This document shows positions 12,401 to 24,254 of a stretch of 64,000 nucleotides of DNA, piece after piece (position 1 is the stretch's first letter; each line of letters starts with the position of its first letter). The stretch is from Larix kaempferi (Eukaryota; Streptophyta; Pinopsida; Pinales; Pinaceae), in the NCBI GenBank assembly GCA_027924585.1, contig BSBM01000486.1, positions 43,642,501 to 43,706,500 of the forward strand, in the 5' to 3' direction. Both the position numbers and the translations under genes were made by a program. The notes under the pieces are model-generated. The model saw only the letters and a list, made by a program, of their open reading frames with translations. It was not told the origin of the DNA and ran no database searches.

Positions 12401-13879
12401 GCCTCTTCCGTTTTTCGTACCATGATGTTCCCCCATGATGGACGCGTGGTCAAGGTCGACCAACTCACCTATTACGATCCAAGTGCCCCCGCTGCACCCG
12501 AGAATGTTCTCCCCATGTTTGAACAACCTGTTGGTGGTGCAACTACCTCGCTTGTTTCCTCGGTAGGACCTGGAGTTTACTCAGATACGCCAATGACCTC
12601 CACATTCCAATCCATTCCTCCCCCGTCATCTGCACTCGAAGTATCTGACCTATGTACCCTATCCCACAATACACAAACACCCAACAATCCACCGCCCTTA
12701 TTACCCAAACCACCATTGGTACCTAGTCACATTGGTGTTACACCCATCCATACAATCCCCTTCCTAGTCCCTCCCTCGGGAGTAGTAAGTGCCCTGGTTA
12801 TGGCTACCCTTAGCCTCCCCGGGTTAACCTTGGGATTACCCGTGTGGTATCTATCGCCTCCCGTTCCCCCGCCGACACCAAATGTTGTCCTACAACTGGT
12901 GCAACCCATGGCTACTACTAGTCAACCACCTCCCGGTGTTACTACCCTTTCATCCTCTACGAATCCCCCCCCTCTCCTCAAGCACACTGGGGGCAGAGGC
13001 CCACAACCCTACACTACTGTGCCTCCACCCAACACAGTCAAACCAACCCCCATGTTTCGTGCTCCCCCCAAATGCTTGTTGTGTGATGAGTTAGGCCATC
13101 CGACTCATCAATGTCGATAGTTACCCGCATTACAGGAACACATGCAAATGCTTGACGACGACCCCAACATCCAGGTTGTCAGACTAGATCCAACCCCTAA
13201 GCCTCGCGATAAATCACTGCGTACTAACCACCCTTGTGCAATATGCGGTATTTACGACCATTATTCACATCACTGTCCTGATCTCCCAGATTACAGGGCA
13301 GCTCTCTACGAGATGAATAATGTGGATCTTGAGGCAGCACCCCCCACCATTGAGGAGATCCACCACCCGATCTCATCCCCATCTGGAGAGGTTAACACAA
13401 TTTATATGATCTCTTCAACTACCATTCCCTCGTCAACCGATTTGACATCCCAAAATTTTTGCAATGATGAGGAGATTCTTGAGGCTCTCACTACCCCGGA
13501 TTATCCCTGGGACGACATGCACCATCGTTCGTACTTCCTCCCAGAGGATTCCTCCTCCACCACCGCTACCCAATTTGCGGTTGAGTCCAAGGATTTCCTT
13601 CCCACCAAAGTCGACTGGTTTAAGGATCCTATTTGCCCAACACCTGGTACAGTTTCAACATTGTGTCCCAACACCTTGCTGCCTTGGTTTGTGCACCACA
13701 CCAGCTGCCATCGGATTGTTCCACATTTTTACATGAGCCATTCACTCCTGTCATACTGCAGCTATTTTGTTATTTTTCCACCATTCATTATCCCGCAAGG
13801 AGGCCCATCAGTGTTCACCCCCACCCTCATTCTTGGTCATCATCAATGTTCCTTGATTGAGCACTTCCTCCTTGCCTAG
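9419..13879 (+). pseudogene. gag-protease polyprotein, one frame with nine internal stops
   Basis: One reading frame can be followed for 4.46 kb without any frameshift. It opens after a TGA at 9416, so the true start is unclear. Order: a basic Ser/Thr/Pro-rich N-terminus; a Retrotrans_gag domain (about 10160-10700, with the family hallmark AAKWYIE); a Pro/Gln-rich linker; a zinc knuckle that has lost its last Cys (11414-11455); a retropepsin (about 12050-12450, active site IIDEGAS at 12149, flap-like and LLLGRS segments following); then two perfect CX2CX4HX4C knuckles (13073-13114 and 13235-13276). The frame ends shortly before a reverse transcriptase would begin. Stops lie at 10352, 10403, 10919, 11216, 11378, 11399, 11504, 12239 and 13118. 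Each is one C-to-T step from CAG, CAA or CGA. The product would be gag particles plus protease; no polymerase is encoded. Confidence 0.88.
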
Positions 13880-14193
13880 CCATTCCTTTTGTTCGGTATA
13901 ATTTTATCCCTTTTTCGGGTCGGACAAGTCCTTTACGAAAAAGGCACTTAGGGAGTTTCTGTTAAGCTCTTTTCTAACTCCTAAAACAATGAAAAGATCC
14001 CCGAGCAATCTTTCTTCCTTTCATGCTCGTTAAAGTACCTGAAAGGGCATCTATCTGGTATAAGTTTACCCCTTTTCCGAGCATGGTAGACTAATTACGA
14101 AAAAGGAATACTCTAGTCACACCGGCTAGAAGAATTCTTCATTGCATCCTTTTATGCTTCTTTGGGCCTTGGAGACTAACACACGAAAAAGCA

Positions 14194-14352
14194 ACCACGA
14201 GCATGAACTGTCCTGGGCTCGCACAAATCCACACGATAGTACCATTCCATCTTTTCAGAGTCTTCTTATCGCTTTCCGACTCCTTAAAATTGAAAGCAAT
14301 CACGAGCATGAACTGTCCTGGGCTGGTATAAATCCACACGATAGTACCATTT
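14194..14352 (+). repeat. Tandem duplication, about 100-bp period
   Basis: 'CACGAGCATGAACTGTCCTG' followed by 'AATCCACACGATAGTACCATT' occurs at about 14197 and again at about 14294, separated by a CAGAGTCTTC ... GACTCC spacer. Nearly identical copies indicate recent duplication within the 3' non-coding region. Confidence 0.8.
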
Positions 14353-15307
14353 TACACACACTTCTTCTAGTTCCTTAACCCATGAAGAAGTCCCCCCATG
14401 CCTCTTGGCACCATGATCAATCATCTCGGCAGCACCCCCAATCAGGTCTCCTTTGTTCAGAGTATTTTGCAGTCTCCTACCATTTTACCCCAGCTTGATT
14501 CCCACTCATCCCAGTCACTATCCTTGATACATTATAGCTATGATCCCTTTCCCATCAGTCAGTTTCATATGCTGCCCGATCATCCCCGCCATTATACTCT
14601 GAACAATGGAATTTTGAGTCTACCCACTCTACTTGCCCAGTTGTCCCCCACAGTCTGTCAATCCTACCATCAGTACTCTCACACTTCGGTTCTCCACCTC
14701 GCTCTCCTGTCAAGGAAACATCATTGCCTTGATAGTTGCAGGTCTCCCTTTGTCGACGACAGCCCCTCTATTCCAGAGGATAGACCTAGAGGTCCCTGCG
14801 CCTTGGACCCATCACCATCTGTGGTGAGTGCCTACGGACCACTTTGAGAGGAGTCATCATTGCCTCTCCGAGTGGTTGTTTCTCACATGCTCGATGTCAA
14901 CACCTTGATCGCATCGTTGAGAATCGCGCAGGGTTTATATCCCTTCAGTTATTGGTCGAAGACCTCGGATTTCCCCCGACTCTAGCACATTGGTGAGTCA
15001 TTTCGGAACACCCAGTTATATGTTCCCGTGGATGTCCGGGTTGCGTTGGCGATTGTATTCGGAAGCCATCCAGTTATATGCTTCCTTGAGTACCCAGTTC
15101 TGGTCCAGTTCAGTGTACCATTGAGAGTGTGACCCCTTGTCACTTTGATCCAGCAGTTCATTAGTTCCTCTGTTACCCCACTCCGTAGCACTGTTGTCAT
15201 TCCAGTGTATCAGTTCTTCAGTTCTGACATGGTCAGCCCAGCAGTATGTCCCAGATTTGTGTCCCTCTGGACCCTTATGATGTACACAGTGGTTCTCTAT
15301 GTATCCT

Positions 15308-15546
15308 ACAGGTCCCCTTTTTGGGCCTCATTGTTATTTTTATGTATCTTGATACGAGCATGGGTATGCCTGCCTCGTCCATATATTGAGATTCTTCCTC
15401 ATTCATTATTTGAGGCCATGTATATTTCAGGTCCCCATATTGTGGACCCCATTGTTATTATTGTTCTATATCTTGATACGAGCATGGGAATGCCTACCTC
15501 GTCCATATGTTCAGATTATTCCTCATACATTATTGAGGCCATGTAC
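15308..15546 (+). repeat. Tandem duplication, about 120-bp period
   Basis: Two diverged copies share 'TCTTGATACGAGCATGGG', 'CCTCGTCCATAT' and 'TTGAGGCCATGTA'. They sit just upstream of the polypurine tract in the 3' non-coding part of the gag-pro element. Confidence 0.75.
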
Positions 15547-15680
15547 TTTTAGTTTTTGCAGTTTGTTCGGGACCATTGTTCCGGGCTCTAGTTCATTCCT
15601 TCTCTTCTCCACACCCTAGGAAAACCATTAAAAGACTTATGATGTCTATCGACCATACGATGAGCTCCTGCCCTCACACA

Positions 15681-15693
15681 TTAGGGGGCAATC
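15681..15693 (+). other. Polypurine tract of gag-pro element
   Basis: TTAGGGGGCAATC directly precedes the 3' LTR. The AGGGGG core is the expected plus-strand priming site. Confidence 0.75.
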
Positions 15694-16458
15694 TGTTAAC
15701 ACCCAAAAAGTGCTCACTACCTCATCTACCCCATTACATGACTCATTTGTCCATATTTCCTACCATATTTACCTTTAAACCCTTTAAATCCCACTAAAAA
15801 GCCTCCAAAAGGCCCAAAAAGCCTCCAAAAGGCCACAAAACCACCAAAAAAGCCTCCAAAAGGCTAAAAAAACCCTTTTTTCCCCCAAAATAATCCAAAA
15901 TTCCTCAAAAATAGCAAAAACCCTCTAAAAAGGGAATAAAAAATATAAAAAATACCAAAAAAGAGGAAAAAATGAGGAAAAAACCCTATACAGCTGACCT
16001 AAACCATATGGTTCCCAAAACCATGGGCCAGCACTCCACCACTGAAAAACTATAAATAGGTGATGGAGACCCCTCATTTCATATATAGAATCAAACATAT
16101 CCTTACTCTACCAAAATCACTCTTGAAACCCTAGCTCACCCTTGAGCTACTTTCACCATTGAATGCCCCTTTGGCCCATTCCCAACCATTTGGAGAAAGA
16201 GAAGGAGCAAAGCTGGAGTTTGGAGCAACCCTCTTGGATCATTGCAAGAACTTCACCAACCTTCACATTGGAGGTAAATTTTAATACAAAGAAAGCCATT
16301 TATTATTTCTTGCCTCTTATGTCTCATGCACATGTTTAGAAATAATTTTCATTTCAATGTATTGTCTTTTTATTTATGTTTATCGAACTGCTACTAAGGA
16401 GACCATTCTCCTTAGTAGTTGCTCATTTGCACAAGCTAGGGTGAAAACCCTAGCTACA
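15694..16458 (+). repeat. 3' LTR of gag-pro element
   Basis: Matches 7052-7815 with about 16-20 differences, including a one-base change in an A-run. Ends CTACA, followed by target duplication ATGGT. The terminal hairpins are preserved. Confidence 0.93.
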
Positions 16459-17176
16459 ATGGTTAATATACATCTGATGTAAGTTAATCATTTAAAATAA
16501 TTAGACAGAAACAAAATAAAACAATTAAATTAATAAATAAAATATCATAGGATTGATAGCCTTAGAGAGAAAACTCTCGAAATAAACAATGAGTGGATAG
16601 GATTCGAATATGAATCCAAGGCCAAGCCCTTAACCAAAATTTGCTTTAATATATAGTATAATTATTAATAAAAAGCTAAAATGCAAAACCATTGTAAAAA
16701 TCATAACATGTCATATTAAAACCCAGATAAACCAATACGAATTAACTTACTAGAATACAAAAAGCAAACAAGATTTTAAACAAATCTTTAACCACATCAC
16801 ATATAACTCTTTCACAAGATTTCAATCAAATTAAGGAAGTCGATTATGTCCAATTGGATCGCTAAAGGAAGGTTTCATGATCGATTATATATGTGGGCTA
16901 TGAGGGTCGAGCCTGCAGAAGCATGTCATACATCAAGTATCACAGTCAAGGTAAGATTATAATTATCATTATAATTGAGTTTATGGCCTTATGGGAAAAT
17001 AGTAAGATTTTAAATAATGATTGTAAGTTAACCATAACCTGGAGATTACTATTAAACCTCACATCAAAATAATTCGTCAATGCATTAAAAATACACACCA
17101 GAGTAGCGCAACAGAGGTGAATCAAATCAACTTGTAAGCGGATTAAACAAAATATAATAGGTTGAAGAACCATATG

Positions 17177-17425
17177 CACTAGTACAAAATGAGAGATAAG
17201 TGACCAGGTGACTAAAAACGTTAGTCACCATAGTTTTTTCAAGGGATAAACGACTAAAATTAAACAATTTTAAGTGAGCCAACTAAAAACGACTAAGATA
17301 AATGACTAATTTAGTCACGTGGTAAAATATACGACTAGATAACAAGTGACTAAAATAAAAAAGACTAACGTAAACTACTAATTTAGTCACAGAAATACAA
17401 ATATGACTAGCTAACAATATCTACG
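17177..17425 (+). mobile_element. Possible CACTA-type transposon end
   Basis: CACTAGTACAAAATG at 17177 matches the usual start of plant CACTA (En/Spm) terminal inverted repeats. It is followed by many subterminal GTGACTAA / TTAGTCAC motifs in both orientations up to about 17400, as in such elements. I could not find the matching inverted end downstream, so it may be a truncated end or a degenerate miniature element. Confidence 0.35.
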
Positions 17426-17462
17426 AATATGAATTAGTTGTTTATGTTATTCATTTTTAGTT

Positions 17463-17790
17463 GTGTCACCATGGAAATGGAAAATTACAATTTTGACAAT
17501 GAATTTGTACAATTTACTAATTTTTAACACCACAGATGGATTCAAAGACCCCCTTTAAATCCATCTATAGTGTTAGAAATTAGTAAATTGTAACATTGTA
17601 GATTGATTTAGAGACTCGAGTGACATTAATTGTGTCACTTGACAATGGAAAATTGCAATTTGATGTATTGTTACAATTTAATAAATTTTAACACTGCATT
17701 AGATGGATTCAGAGACCCTGCATAGAAGTGTGGCTCTCTGAGTCCATCTACAACGTTAAAATTTAGTAAATTGTAACATTGTAGATGGAT
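17463..17790. repeat. Two adjacent foldback (inverted-repeat) units
   Basis: Unit 1 pairs 17508-17542 with 17557-17592 (arms contain 'ACAATTTACTAATTTTTAAC' and its complement). Unit 2 pairs 17671-17715 with 17735-17777 (arms contain GATGGATTCAGAGA / TCTCTGAGTCCATC). Each is preceded by a similar GTGTCAC ... ACAATGGAAAATT block, so the whole is a tandem duplication of about 170 bp of a hairpin module, resembling a MITE that duplicated in place. Confidence 0.7.
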
Positions 17791-18549
17791 TCTAAGATTG
17801 CAAGTACGAGGCAAAGCTGAGTTAAGACCAAAGGCCCTGGTCCCAGGGAGAGGGATAATGGGATCCATTTAAATAGACATATTTTCCACTAATAACCTTA
17901 TATGCAATTTGTCAATTGAGTGTATCGGGTGGTTGGGAATAATGTTGTTGTCCTCTCCACCTGGCTTCAAATCTCACTTTGTGACACTTGCTCCTTGGGA
18001 GACAAATTTGACTATGTAATGATTGTAATGCTTTCCATACCTTGATTCTCCAGAATAACAGGTGTTGGAAATTTCTCTATGGATGTAGCCCTCTAACAAA
18101 TGGTGAACCATCATTTTAAAAAAAAAATTTGTATGCAATCCACTAAATAGACTGGTAAGAATCCTCCAATTACTCAATGGGTTATATATATACATATACT
18201 ACTTTTATATAAATTAATAGTTTTATGTTATATTAAAGCTATTTCATATATATGTTATTACGTATACTAATTTATATATAAATTAATAATTTTATATTAT
18301 AATAAACCCTGTAAGAAAACAAAAAACAAAAAACAAAATAAAAATATATATATTAAAAATACAAGGGAAGGAAAAAACATTTTATTAGATGGTATGGGCA
18401 TTCAAGTGATAAATGTTATTCCTTGTGAGTCGAAAATACGATCTACAGATCTGCACTACCGCTCATTGGCCGATAATGAATTCTAGTGCTAGATGCAATC
18501 GATCCAGAACCAATTGACAAAATTGACTAGGACTGGCTGTTGAGTGGCT

Positions 18550-18731
18550 ATCCCCTGTATGAAAGGGAGGGTGATCCTTTTAGGCATGTAGAAACACTTG
18601 TCGCAGTTGATTCAGTGCCCTCACTTCTCACTATCATCCCCCTGTATGAAATTTAAGGGAGGGTGATCCTTTTGGGCCTGTAGCAGCACCTATCGTAGTT
18701 GATTCAACACCCTCACTTCTCACCATCATCC
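18550..18731 (+). repeat. Tandem duplication, about 90 bp
   Basis: 'CCCTGTATGAAA', 'GGGAGGGTGATCCTTTT' and 'CCCTCACTTCTCAC' appear in the same order at 18550-18635 and 18636-18731. No coding potential seen. Confidence 0.75.
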
Positions 18732-18793
18732 GTCGCTATGCCAGACGGAGCACAAGAAGTCATTTACCTTGAATCCGCAACCAAGTAAGTAGC

Positions 18794-18862
18794 AAAAAAC
18801 CATGTCTGTCAAACTCACTTTTAACTATCAAAAACCATGTCTGTCAAACTCACTTTTAAAGC
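18794..18862 (+). repeat. Short tandem duplication, 36-bp period
   Basis: 'AAAACCATGTCTGTCAAACT' plus 'CACTTTTAA' occurs twice, about 40 bp before the Copia LTR. Confidence 0.8.
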
Positions 18863-18906
18863 ATAAGTTGTAATGGAATCCAAACTCAAAACCTAATTGA
18901 AATAAG

Positions 18907-19511
18907 TGTTGATGTATATGTAACTTCGGAATGTATTTCATCTATGTATTTCATATATATTTATTGTACCCTTATAAGAGATGTGTTATTCCTCTATAAG
19001 GAAGTGTCGTCATGTGGATTGAAAAGTGTCGCAAGTGTGTGTACTTGCCGATGGGTTATTAGACCACCATGTGTGGGGTCAGCCCTAAAATATATATTAT
19101 ATTGTGGATGTATCTAGATAGAAAAGTCGGCCCCATAAGGTCACTGGGCAAACAGGTTAAGTATAAATAGAGATCGGGAGATCTCTATTTGGATCATTCG
19201 GAAAGACACACTTCTCTCACTCAGAAAGTGGCGCACTAGTGAGGAGGAGGATCATCTACTCTAGGAGACTATCTCAAGTGTAATTTGGTTGTACTTTGGT
19301 TGAGCCATTGCTCTCTCTATCTTTGAGGAAGTTGTGGGGTTTTTCACCTTAGGGTTTTCTCCACGGAAACTCTGTGTCTCTTGTCTCTCATGCTTTTAAT
19401 TCTTGTGATGCTTGTCATGCTTATTGTGATTGTTATGCATTGATATAATGTATATGTTATTCTCTCAGTAAATATCCAAGAGTATTGTGAATTAATGCTC
19501 AAATTTTAACA
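18907..19511 (+). repeat. 5' LTR of Copia-1
   Basis: TGTTGATG ... TTTTAACA, 605 bp, same length as its partner at 39074. TATAAATAG lies at 19162. Shares the 'GGGTTATTAGACCACC' block and the TATA context with the LTR of Copia-2, so the two families are related. Confidence 0.95.
19162..19170 (+). promoter_or_regulatory. TATA box of Copia-1 5' LTR
   Basis: TATAAATAG in GTTAAGTATAAATAGAG. The 3' LTR copy starts at 39329. Confidence 0.75.
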
Positions 19512-19523
19512 TGGTATCAGAGC
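19512..19523 (+). other. Primer-binding site, initiator tRNA-Met
   Basis: TGGTATCAGAGC directly follows the 5' LTR. This is the standard complement to the 3' end of plant initiator tRNA-Met used by Copia elements. Confidence 0.93.
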
Positions 19524-20083
19524 TAACCTGAGAAGAAGACATTTTGCAGTGACATAAACTTGAGTTTCTTGTTTATTGGGTTTCTCTCCACAGTTTTTGG
19601 AAAAGCAGTATACTAGATTGACTCTACTCATCAAGGAGAATCTATCTGTCCAATCAGAATTCAATTCTGAGCATTTTCTGATTTGGCCCTAAACATTAGG
19701 GTTTCCACAAAAATAGGAATTTCTGAAATCTGAAGCCATAGCTGGAAGCTCCTTGCAAAAATTGAATTTTAGAGCTTTGGATCAAGATTTTTGGCTGGGT
19801 AGATCTCTGGGAAACTCAAACCCTAATTCAGGGCTCTCCTAGTGAACCTGAGAGGACAAAAAGGAAAATCTGAAGGGTAAAACTTTGCTGATCTCAAATT
19901 CTGAATACACCAGGCTGATCAGCTCATCAAGGCGCATCTTTCTATCCTTTCAGAAAGTTGAAATTCACATTTTGAATTTTTAGGGTTTTTTCGACAAACC
20001 CTAATCCGGGACCAGATCCAGTTTTCAGCATTTCAAGTGGTAAGACCTAAATCTTTTCTATTTCATTTGAAGTACTCTTTAAG

Positions 20084-23000
20084 ATGTATCACCACACCAA
20101 GCTTGAGGATAAGCTTGAAGGGGCTGATAAATTCCGAGCTTGGAAGTATAGGATTGGGTTAATCCTGAAATAGAATGAGTTGGACTCATATATAAAAGAA
20201 GACATCCCTATCCCAGAGGATGAAGAGGCTAAGGTATTGCATAAGAAGAACTTGGTCAAGGCAAAGAGAATCATTGCCGATTCTATCAAAGACCATCTCA
20301 TACCCCATGTGTCTTCTCTAAAGACACCCAAGGCTATGTTTGACTCTTTGACCAAGCTATTTGAAGGAAAGAACATAAATCGGAAGATGACCCTGCAGAA
20401 TCAATTGAAAGGGGTCAAGATGTCGAATGGAGAAACCATTCAATCCTATTTCTCCAAGGTCTCTCAGATCAAGGAACAACTTGAAGCTGTAGATGAAATG
20501 GAGGAGAATGGTGAAATTGTTATGACTACTTTGAATGGCCTACCTAGGTCATGGGACTATTTTATCCAGGGGATCTGTGCCAAAAAGAAGTTAACCTCCT
20601 TCAGCAGATTATGGGAGGAATGTTCTCAAGAAGAAGCAAGGCTTGTGGCAAGAGAAGAGAAGATGGGAAATGAAGATCAATCTCTCACAACTCACACTAA
20701 GAAGGGAAAGTTCAAGAGGGAGCCATCCCATCACAAGAAGAAATCTTCTCATCATTTTAACAAAGACAAGAAAGATCTAAGGTGTTTCACTTGTAATGAG
20801 AAGGGTCACTTTGCTTCAGAATGTCCCAAGAACAAAAGGGACAAACAAAACAACAACAACTCCAGCAAGAAGAAGAAGGGTAACAAAAGAAGGTACCATG
20901 CTCATGCTGCCGAAGATGATGAACCTCCAAAGAAGAAGGCTAGGGCAGAAAGTGATGATAGTAATGATGACTCATCAAGTGAAGAAGAGTATGTTCTAAT
21001 CTCTGCTCTCACAGGTACTATCTCCCATGGTTGTAATGATTGGTTAATTGACAGTGGGGCTTCCAAACACATGACTGGGTTTAAAGAATCCTTTGTAAAT
21101 CTGTCTGAACATGAATCACCCCATAAAGTGAAACTTGGGGATGATTATCAATATCCCATCAAAGGAAGTGGTGAAGCCTCCTACAACCTAGATTTTGGAA
21201 AATCTTTGAAGATGAAAGAAGTCCTTTATGTACCTGGGCTCAAGAAGAACTTACTCTCCATCTCTGCATTGGATACAAAAGGTATGAGGGTTGCATTTGT
21301 GGATGGCCAAGTCCTAATGTGGCCAAAGGGAAAGACCATAGATGATGTAGTTGTGATTGGAGAGCAAGAGGGAGGTTTGTATAAATTAAAAGGACAACCT
21401 GAACATGCCATGGTGCATGAATCAATGGAGCCAAGTGAACTTTGGCATAGAAGACTTGCTCATATGCACTATAGGGCACTTCCAATTGCAAGCAAGGTTG
21501 TAGAGGGTCTTCCTGAAATCAAGAGCAAACATGAAGGTGTTTGCAAAGGATGTGCAAAAGGTAAGAATATTAAGAAGGCTTTCCCAAGCAGTGAAAACAA
21601 GGCAAAAGATATCCTGGAAATCATCCACTCAGATGTATGTGGTCCTATGTCATCCAGTTCTCTAAGTGGGTATGTTTACCATGTCTCATTTATTGATGAC
21701 TTCTCCAGGAAGACTTGGGTATACCTCTTGAAAAACAAAGATGAGGTGTTTGATAAGTTCAAGGAATTCAAAACCTTGATGGAGAATCAAACTGACAAAA
21801 AGATCAAAACATTCAGATCTGACAATGGTGGAGAATTCACCTTAGGTGACTTCAAGAAGCTTTGCAGTGATTCAGGGATTAAGAGGGAGTTGACTACTCC
21901 TTATAATCCTCAGCAGAATGGAGTTGCAGAAAGGAAGAACAGAACAATCATGGAAGCAGCAAGGGCAATGCTACATGACCAGGATCTACCTATGCATCTA
22001 TGGGCAGAAGCAGCTAGAACAACTATATATATGCAGAACAAAACACCCCACAAGATATTGGACAACAAGACACTAGAAGAGGTCTTTTCTGGTAAGAAAC
22101 CTGAAGTCAGCCATCTCAGAATATTTGGTTGTCCAGTATACACTCATGTCCCAAAGGAAAAGAGGACCAAACTAGATCCTTCAGGAAAGAAGGGTATCTT
22201 TGTGGGTTACAGTGAAACCTCGAAGGCTTACAGAAAATACTTTCCAAGGTTCAAGAAGATTGATGTCAGCAGGGATGTAACATTTGATGAAAACTCAGCA
22301 TTCATCAAATCAAGGAAGGCACCTATCGAAGTTTATGAAGAACCTAAGGAAACTAGATTTCAAGACACTGCCATGACTGAAGCAATTCTAGAAGTTGTTC
22401 ATGAGTTTGAAGATCCGCAAGAACCTGTAGATCCACCCTGTGAGGATAACTCTCACATGAGGAAACCTGCATGGGCTAGAGAGCTCATTCAAGATGCAGA
22501 AAGATTTGGCATTCCAGAAGAAGAACACAGAGCAAAGAAGAGAACCAGATCACATACCAGCTATGTTGCTTTACTCTATGACATTATGAACAAAGAACCT
22601 TCCAGTTATGAAGAAGCAGCGGAAAAGAAAGAATGGAAGGATGCCATGGTTGAGGAATACCAATCAATAATGAAGAATGATGTTTGGGATGTTGTCCCAA
22701 GACCTAAAGAGAAGTCTGTTGTGACTTCCAAATGGATCTACAAAATCAAGCATGCTGCAGATGGCAGTGTAGAGAAATACAAAGCAAGATTCGTAGCTCG
22801 TGGCTTCTCTCAGAAAGAGGGAATAGATTATGAAGAAACTTTTGCACTTGTAGCTAGGTATACTTCCATTAGAACAGTACTTTCCCTGGCTGCAACAATG
22901 AAATGGAAAATACACTAGATGGATGTCAAGACTGCTTTCTTGAATGGTGTAGTTGAAGAGGAAGTATACGTGGAGCAGCCACTCGGTTTTGAAATACACG

Positions 23001-24112
23001 ACAGGGAGTCATATGTGTGTAGATTGAAGAAAGCCTTGTATGATTTGAAGCAAGATCCCAGAACTTGGTATGGTAGGATGGACAGTTTCCTATCTAGCTT
23101 GGTCTTTACCAAGAGTAAAGCGGATTCCAACCTCTACTACAAGGTTGAGGAAGGGAATCCTGTGATTCTACTCCTGTATGTGGATGACTTATTTGTAACA
23201 GGAGATGACAGATTGATTGCAGATACTAAGAGGAAGCTTGCTACTGAGTTCGATATGAAAGATTTGGGAATGATGCATTATTTCCTAGGTATGGAGGTCT
23301 GGCAGAATTCAGGTGGGATCTTCCTTGGTCAAGGGAAGTACACAGTAGATATTTTGAAGAGATTTGGGATGATGGATTGCAAGGCCATGGCCACACCCAT
23401 GGCATCGAATCTAAAGCTTCTATGTGATGCTTCATCTGAGCCGGTTGATGTCTCTATGTATCATCAGATGATTGGGTTCTTGATGTACCTGACGAACATG
23501 AGACCAGATATTTTCTTTGCAATGAACACATTGAGCCAGTTCCTGACGGATTTGAGGAGTGTTCATCTGGTTGCTGTAAAGCATGTTCTGAGGTACCTGA
23601 AGGGTACAGTGGATTATGGGCTCAAGTATGAAGCGAATCAAAAGTTTAACCTGCAGGGTTATGTTGATTCAGATTGGGCTGGCAGTGCTATAGACAGGAA
23701 GAGCACATCTGGGTGTTGCTTCAGTATGGGATTAGGTGTGATCTCTTGGTTCAGCAGGAAGCAGTCCTGCATAGCACTGAGTACAGCTGAGGCAGAGTAT
23801 GTTGCAGCCTGTTCAGCTAGTTATGAGGCAGTATGGCTACGGAAGCTACTGTCTGAGTTATTTGATCTCCCATTGGATGCTACTGGTATATTCTGCGATA
23901 ACCAGAGTTGTGTGAAGCTGTCTGAGAACCCAGTGTTTCATGACAAGTCGAAACACATAGAGATCAAATATCACTATATCATGGATATGGTGCAGAGAGG
24001 AGCCGTGAAGCTCCTATATGTTGCGACGGACGAGCAGATTGCAGATGTGCTGACAAAGCCACTAGCCAGGGTGAATTTTGAGTACTTCAGGGAGAGGCTT
24101 GGTGTTCTTTAG
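20084..24112 (+). pseudogene. Copia gag-pol polyprotein with two TAG stops
   Basis: One frame of about 1340 codons starts at ATG 20084. Order: gag (about 20084-20780); CCHC knuckle CFTCNEKGHFASEC (20783-20824); protease with WLIDSGASKHMTG (from about 21040); integrase HHCC region (about 21420-21560), then the DDE core (HSDVCGPM, FRSDNGGEF, QNGVAERKN); reverse transcriptase with YVDDLFVTGDD (about 23175); RNase H with DSDWAGS (from about 23660); end at 24112. Two TAG codons interrupt it, at 20171 (early gag) and 22916 (in reverse transcriptase, just before MDVKTAFLNG). Glutamine is expected at the second, and CAG would fit the first. No frameshift was seen. Nearly full domain content makes this the most complete element here and a possible source family for related defective copies. 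Confidence 0.93.
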
Positions 24113-24254
24113 ATCGACAACACTTCGAGGAAGAAGTGATGGACACATTTGCTGAAGCCATCCCAAGCATGTTGGAAGGAGGATCCTTCACATGGCTGTG
24201 AATGTAAGCACTGGATGATGAGTATCAGGACGATGCTCTAGTTACTGCTCTGTA

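Larger units (their letters stand above)
13880..15680 (+). other. 3' non-coding region of gag-pro element
   Basis: No pol domain is visible on either strand, where an autonomous relative would carry reverse transcriptase, RNase H and integrase. The region holds repeated 'ACGAAAAAGG' motifs (13935, 14097, 14182) and two tandem duplications listed separately. Short frames such as 14398-14847 show no retroelement domain. Confidence 0.7.
7047..16463 (+). mobile_element. Complete non-autonomous Ty3-gypsy-type element (gag-pro only)
   Basis: Two LTRs of 764-765 bp (7052-7815 and 15694-16458) begin TGTTAACACC and end CTACA. They are flanked by a perfect 5-bp target duplication ATGGT (7047-7051 and 16459-16463). 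The LTRs differ at roughly 16-20 positions by eye (about 97-98% identical). Internally there is a primer-binding-site-like TGGCGACTCCGC just after the 5' LTR, a 1.6 kb leader with a GC-rich minisatellite, a single long gag-protease frame (9419-13879), 1.8 kb of non-coding sequence, and a purine tract before the 3' LTR. No reverse transcriptase, RNase H or integrase motif is present, so movement would need enzymes supplied in trans. Confidence 0.92.
16464..18901. other. Non-coding gap between two elements
   Basis: No gene recognised. Short minus-strand frames at 16946-17179, 17671-17868 and 17974-18195 have no domain. The gap holds a CACTA-like terminus, two adjacent inverted repeats and two tandem duplications (listed separately), with AT-rich filler around 18190-18390. 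Confidence 0.6.
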
